DNA of 14,188 bases from CAZHAC01 sp964383855 (lineage in GTDB: Bacteria; Chloroflexota; Dormibacteria; Dormibacterales; Dormibacteraceae). Under the pieces are notes generated by a model. It saw only the letters and a program-made list of their open reading frames with translations, made no database searches and was not told the origin of the DNA. Numbering within the stretch: the first letter of the stretch is position 1; every line of letters starts with the position of its first letter. The position numbers and the translations under genes are program-made. Below, piece by piece: positions 12,765 to 14,188 of this stretch. The stretch spans positions 1 through 14,188 of the forward strand of contig CAYLIP010000062.1 in the NCBI GenBank assembly GCA_964383855.1, written 5' to 3'.

Positions 12765-14188
12765 TGGTGGTTAAGCGGCAGCTGACGGACAGCGTGGAGG
12801 CACGTCTTCGCCGGCTTCTCGATCAGCGGATCCTTGTCTTCGACGGCGCCATGGGCACGATGCTCCAGGCCGAGAGGCTGAGCGAGGAGGACTGGCGCGG
12901 CGATCGCTTCCGCACGCATCCCAAGCCGCTGCAGAACGACGTCGACATCCTGAACCTCAGCCGGCCGGAGGTCGTCGAGAAGGCACATCGCAGCTACCTG
13001 GAGGCGGGCGCCGACATCGTCACCACCAACACCTTCACGGCCACCCCGGTGGCCCAGGCCGACTTCGGCCTGCAGGACCTCGTCTACGAGATCAACCGGG
13101 CGGGCGCCGAGATCGCCCGCCGCGCCATCGGTGACAGGGGGGAGCGCTTCGTCGCCGGCTCGCTGGGGCCGACCAACGTCACTCTCTCACTCTCGCCCCG
13201 GGTGGAGGACCCCGCCTACCGGTCGCTGACCTTCGATGAGCTGAAGGCCGGCTATGCGGAGGCGGCGCGCGGCCTTCGCGACGGGGGCGCCGACTTCCTG
13301 CTGATCGAGACCATCTTCGACACCCTCAACGCCAAGTCGGCGATCGCGGCCTGCCTCGAGGTCGCGCCCGAGCTCCCGCTGATGATCTCGCTCACCGTCG
13401 TCGACCGCAGCGGCCGCAACCTCTCCGGACAGACGCCGGAGGCGTTCTGGGCCTCGGTCGAGCACGCGCGGCCCCTCGCCGTCGGCCTCAACTGCTCGCT
13501 GGGCGCGGCCCAGATGCGGCCCTTCCTGACCGAGCTTTCACGCGTCGCCTCGGCCTATGTCACCTGCTATCCCAACGCCGGCCTCCCCAACGCCTTCGGC
13601 GGCTACGACGAGCAGCCGCCGACGACCAGCCGCCTGCTCCACGAGTTCGCGCGGGACGGTCTGGTCAACGGGGTGGGCGGCTGCTGCGGAACCTCACCCG
13701 CGCACATCGAGCAGATCCGCCGCGCCGTCGAGGGGCTGCCCCCGCGCCGCCTTCCGGAGCCCAGCGGCCGTCCGCTCTTCAGCGGGCTGGAGCCCTTCGA
13801 GATCAAGCCCACGACCGGATTCGTGACGGTGGGCGAGCGGACCAACGTGACCGGCTCCAAGCGCTTCCGCCGCCTGGTCGAGTCCGACGACTACCAGGCC
13901 GCGCTCGAGGTGGCGCTCGAGCAGGTGAGGGGCGGGGCCAACCTGCTCGACGTCAACATGGACGCCGACCTCCTCGACTCGGAGGCGGCGATGACAAGGT
14001 TCCTGAACCTGGTGGCGACGGAGCCCGAGATCGCCCGTCTCCCGGTCATGGTCGACAGCTCGCGCTTCTCGGTGCTGGAGGCCGGGCTCAAGTGCCTGCA
14101 GGGCAAGGGCGTGGCCAACTCGATCAGCCTGAAGGAGGGCGAGGGGCCGTTCCTCGAGCAGGCCGAGCGGGTGCGGCGGCTGGGCGCG
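12764..14188 (+). CDS. metH: Cobalamin-dependent methionine synthase (N-terminal part)
   Basis: The first 475 codons of MetH, which transfers a methyl group from 5-methyltetrahydrofolate via cobalamin to homocysteine. The homocysteine-binding barrel occupies about residues 15-325: ILVFDGAMGTMLQ (23-35), GADIVTTNTFTAT, GLNCSLGA with zinc ligand Cys244, and GGCCGTSP with Cys307 and Cys308; the spacing equals the E. coli zinc cysteines (247, 310, 311). The folate-binding barrel begins near 345 (FVTVGERTNVTGSKRFR) and includes LLDVNMDADLLDSEAAM and VMVDSSRFSVLEAGL. The cobalamin and reactivation domains lie beyond the window. Start: ATG 12764 has GGAGG only 2 nt away; the GTG at 12767 (5 nt away) is an equally good start. 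It is preceded by a SAM riboswitch and transcribed divergently from the methyltransferase. Confidence 0.95.
   Translation, partial: MVVKRQLTDSVEARLRRLLDQRILVFDGAMGTMLQAERLSEEDWRGDRFRTHPKPLQNDVDILNLSRPEVVEKAHRSYLEAGADIVTTNTFTATPVAQADFGLQDLVYEINRAGAEIARRAIGDRGERFVAGSLGPTNVTLSLSPRVEDPAYRSLTFDELKAGYAEAARGLRDGGADFLLIETIFDTLNAKSAIAACLEVAPELPLMISLTVVDRSGRNLSGQTPEAFWASVEHARPLAVGLNCSLGAAQMRPFLTELSRVASAYVTCYPNAGLPNAFGGYDEQPPTTSRLLHEFARDGLVNGVGGCCGTSPAHIEQIRRAVEGLPPRRLPEPSGRPLFSGLEPFEIKPTTGFVTVGERTNVTGSKRFRRLVESDDYQAALEVALEQVRGGANLLDVNMDADLLDSEAAMTRFLNLVATEPEIARLPVMVDSSRFSVLEAGLKCLQGKGVANSISLKEGEGPFLEQAERVRRLGA

Noticed and set aside
12568..12765. Upstream extension of the methyltransferase by 66 codons
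   Set aside because: It is antisense to the metH riboswitch, has no family similarity, and the ATG at 12567 has a proper ribosome site.
9877..12774. A 965-codon open frame on the plus strand
   Set aside because: It is antisense to the ThDP-enzyme and methyltransferase genes, has a Gly/Arg/His/Asp/Pro-biased composition with no domain, and arises from high GC at third positions of the minus-strand genes.

Overview
The window is a GC-rich (mostly high-GC third positions), gene-dense bacterial chromosomal segment. GTG starts, Tat-exported proteins, start codons lying about 10 nt behind -10 boxes, and the family mix (ankyrin protein, MarR plus RibD-like reductase, PEBP, acyl-CoA synthetase, B12-dependent MetH) fit a soil actinobacterium or a Chloroflexota/Dormibacterota-like lineage. 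The lineage cannot be fixed from this piece. I see no tRNA, rRNA, IS element, CRISPR array or phage gene.

Layout. (1) 1-1687, minus strand: three exported proteins. In transcription order they are a Tat-signal protein of unknown family, a Sec-signal protein coupled to it by a TGATG overlap, and, after a GC-rich hairpin, the start of a vanadium-haloperoxidase/PAP2-like protein that runs off the left edge. (2) 1688-2150: non-coding. (3) 2151-2855, plus: an ankyrin-repeat protein. (4) 2921-4360: a MarR regulator whose promoter is embedded in an inverted repeat and which overlaps by ATGA a RibD/DHFR-like reductase broken by a one-base frameshift. A small ORF, possibly a gene remnant, lies divergently. 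(5) 4397-5035, minus: an exported YbhB/PEBP-family protein with a recognisable promoter. (6) 5199-5378, minus: a possible 59-aa zinc-ribbon protein. (7) 5569-6573, plus: an exported phosphoesterase (phospholipase C/acid phosphatase type). (8) 6742-12567, minus: a likely four-gene unit, in order a class I methyltransferase, a ThDP enzyme (acetolactate synthase/2-hydroxyacyl-CoA lyase group), an acyl-CoA synthetase overlapping it by 29 bp, and a secreted alpha/beta hydrolase. (9) 12641-14188, plus: a compact SAM-I-clan riboswitch followed by metH, which leaves the window after 475 codons.

How the parts may work together. The riboswitch would lower MetH translation when S-adenosylmethionine is plentiful, probably by hiding the Shine-Dalgarno sequence. 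The 6742-12567 unit could be a catabolic route: the secreted hydrolase frees a hydroxy or carboxylic acid from an ester or oligomer, the ligase makes its CoA thioester, and the ThDP enzyme cleaves a 2-hydroxyacyl-CoA (or performs a related decarboxylation). That pathway is inference from gene order and family membership; substrates are not readable from the sequence. The MarR-reductase pair looks like a self-regulated stress or xenobiotic unit whose enzyme is now broken or mis-sequenced.

The strongest observations are the metH riboswitch with its unusually simple P2 and near-absent P4, and the ThDP-lyase/ligase/secreted-hydrolase operon.
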